Shown: positions 32,572 to 33,725 of the stretch, in pieces
Layout of the letters: each line of letters starts with the position of its first letter
Position numbering within the stretch: position 1 is the stretch's first letter
Assembly: GCA_937950325.1 (NCBI GenBank)
Contig: CALFDJ010000057.1
Span: 1-33,725, forward strand
DNA from: an uncultured Collinsella sp.
GTDB taxonomy: Bacteria; Actinomycetota; Coriobacteriia; Coriobacteriales; Coriobacteriaceae
Direction: 5' to 3'
Length of the DNA stretch: 33,725 nt
Made by a program: the position numbers and the translations under genes
The notes under the pieces: model-generated
Database searches by the model: none
Told to the model about the DNA's origin: nothing
Seen by the model: only the letters and a program-made list of their open reading frames with translations

Positions 32572-33639
32572 ATGCGCGACAAGCTCGAAAAGATTATTAA
32601 GGCCTACGAGGAGCTCGAGAAGAAGCTCTCCGACCCGGCCGTCGCCTCCGATATTAAGGAGTTCACGCGTCTCAACAAGGAGTACGCGCACCAGTCCGAC
32701 CTCATCGCCGCCTCGCGTGAGTACATCGGCGCGCTCGATGACATCGAGGCCGCCAAGGAAATGCTCCACGATACCACCGATGCCGATGAGAAAGAGATGC
32801 TCCAGATGGACATCTCCGAAAACGAGGCCAAGCTTCCCCAGCTCGAGGAAGACATTAAGTACATGCTCATCCCGAGCGACCCCAACGACGACAAGAACAC
32901 CATCGTCGAGATCCGCTCCGCCGCCGGTGGCGACGAGGCGGCCATCTTTGCCGGCGATCTGTACAAGATGTACCAGCGCTTCTGCGAGTCGCGCGGCTGG
33001 AAGACCACCGTACTCGACTCCAGCCCCAGCGAGGCCGGCGGCTTTAAGTCCATCGAGTTCAAGGTTGAGGGCGACCGCGTCTACTCCGTCATGAAGTTCG
33101 AGTCCGGCGTGCATCGCGTACAGCGCGTCCCCAAGACCGAGTCCCAGGGTCGCATCCAGACCTCCACGGCAACCGTCGCCGTGCTTCCCGAGGCCGAGGA
33201 GATCGACGTTCAGATCAACCAGTCCGACCTGCGCATCGATACCTACTGTGCCTCCGGCCCTGGCGGTCAGTGCGTTAACACCACCTACTCCGCCGTGCGC
33301 ATCACCCACCTGCCCACCAACACCGTGGTGCAGTCGCAGGAGCAGCGTTCCCAGATCCAGAACCGCGAGGTCTGCATGCAGATGCTGCGTGCCCGTCTGT
33401 ACGAGATGGAACTCGAGAAGCAGCAGGCCGAGCTCGGCGCCGAGCGCCAGAGCCAGATTGGCCACGGCAACCGTTCCGAGAAGATTCGTACTTACAACCA
33501 GCCCCAGGACCGCGTGACCGATCACCGTATCGGTTTCAACTCCACCTACAACGGCGTCCTTCTGGGCGATCAGCTCGGCACCGTCATCGAGGCACTTGCC
33601 GCCGCCGAGCGAGCCGAGAAGCTGGCACAGGCTGTGTAG
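32572..33639 (+). CDS. prfA: peptide chain release factor 1
   Basis: A 355-residue RF1, which recognises UAA and UAG stop codons and triggers peptide release on the ribosome. The GGQ catalytic loop is in SGPGGQCVNTTYSAVRITH (about 228-246), followed by NTVVQSQEQRSQIQN, which marks class I factors. The stop-codon tripeptide region reads RVPKTESQGR, fitting the RF1-type P-x-T and not the SPF of RF2. Length is normal for RF1. AAAGGAG precedes the ATG. In many bacteria prmC, which methylates the GGQ glutamine, follows; here the window ends first. Confidence 0.97.
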   Translation: MRDKLEKIIKAYEELEKKLSDPAVASDIKEFTRLNKEYAHQSDLIAASREYIGALDDIEAAKEMLHDTTDADEKEMLQMDISENEAKLPQLEEDIKYMLIPSDPNDDKNTIVEIRSAAGGDEAAIFAGDLYKMYQRFCESRGWKTTVLDSSPSEAGGFKSIEFKVEGDRVYSVMKFESGVHRVQRVPKTESQGRIQTSTATVAVLPEAEEIDVQINQSDLRIDTYCASGPGGQCVNTTYSAVRITHLPTNTVVQSQEQRSQIQNREVCMQMLRARLYEMELEKQQAELGAERQSQIGHGNRSEKIRTYNQPQDRVTDHRIGFNSTYNGVLLGDQLGTVIEALAAAERAEKLAQAV

Positions 33640-33725
33640 GTTCCGCCGTTCTACCGAACGGCGGACCAGCCGACGCTGCGCGGGCCGCATTTGGACAATC
33701 TGACGTTCAACTTCAAGGGCGCGAC
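33640..33725 (+). other. post-prfA hairpin and window edge
   Basis: A 10-bp stem TCCGCCGTTC/GAACGGCGGA (33642-33651, 33656-33665) with loop TACC follows the prfA stop; no T-run is seen before the window ends. The rest resembles the sequence after the epimerase stop at 18880 (both start GGTTCCGCCG and share a GCTGCGCG block), so it may be a dispersed intergenic element. Confidence 0.4.

Noticed and set aside
33640..33725. Codons after the prfA stop read in frame as a protein-like sequence
   Set aside because: The frame is separated from prfA by a TAG at the normal RF1 length, and the same type of sequence follows an unrelated gene at 18880, so it is more likely a non-coding element.

Overview
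The window looks like a chromosomal segment of a high-GC Coriobacteriia bacterium, most likely Collinsella or a close relative. This is inferred from GC-rich codon use, clear GGAGG-type ribosome sites, compact gene spacing and gene content; no rRNA, tRNA or marker search could be run. Most of it is ordinary chromosome (transporters, prfA, small metabolic genes). Two regions stand out.

Layout. 256-4487 (minus): a MarR regulator and two overlapping ABC exporter half-transporters form one operon behind a clear promoter with a palindromic operator. 4701-5847: a pyridoxamine kinase-like gene overlaps a small TIGR04076-type gene. 6030-9370: two unrelated-sequence AAA/DUF4143 ATPases flank a low-molecular-weight tyrosine phosphatase; both ATPase genes are preceded by repeat arrays with an exact 33-bp period. 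9566-10819: an MFS exporter, divergent from the next block.

10981-16827 is a prenylated-FMN decarboxylase locus: an LpdD-like chaperone domain fused to an isopentenyl-diphosphate-isomerase-like Nudix domain, a DASS-type anion permease, a UbiD decarboxylase, the UbiX flavin prenyltransferase, a terminator, then a MerR regulator. The isomerase-like domain has Ala where the catalytic Cys should be. That raises the possibility that it handles DMAPP/DMAP for UbiX by Nudix hydrolysis and is not a normal isomerase.

17004-18880 holds an unknown single-pass membrane protein and an aldose-1-epimerase-like protein. 19144-23536 is a polar amino-acid ABC transporter (Tat-type lipoprotein, permease, ATPase) followed by an M20 peptidase. 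23832-32009 encodes a 2,725-residue sortase-anchored surface protein: signal peptide, fibro-slime-like domain, SpaA-like domains, about 13 FctA-like isopeptide repeats, an LPNMG anchor. A strong ribosome site upstream of it opens a 26-codon frame through a run of seven G. Loss of one G (or gain of two) would fuse that frame to the giant protein, so phase variation is likely. The whole adhesin segment lies between two perfect 59-bp direct repeats, the left one being the last codons of the peptidase gene, as expected for a cassette inserted at a gene 3' end. prfA (32572-33639) closes the window.

The intergenic spaces carry a dispersed 31-bp palindromic repeat (six full or half copies) and several long nested hairpins. 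One palindrome copy supplies a -35 box to the decarboxylase locus.
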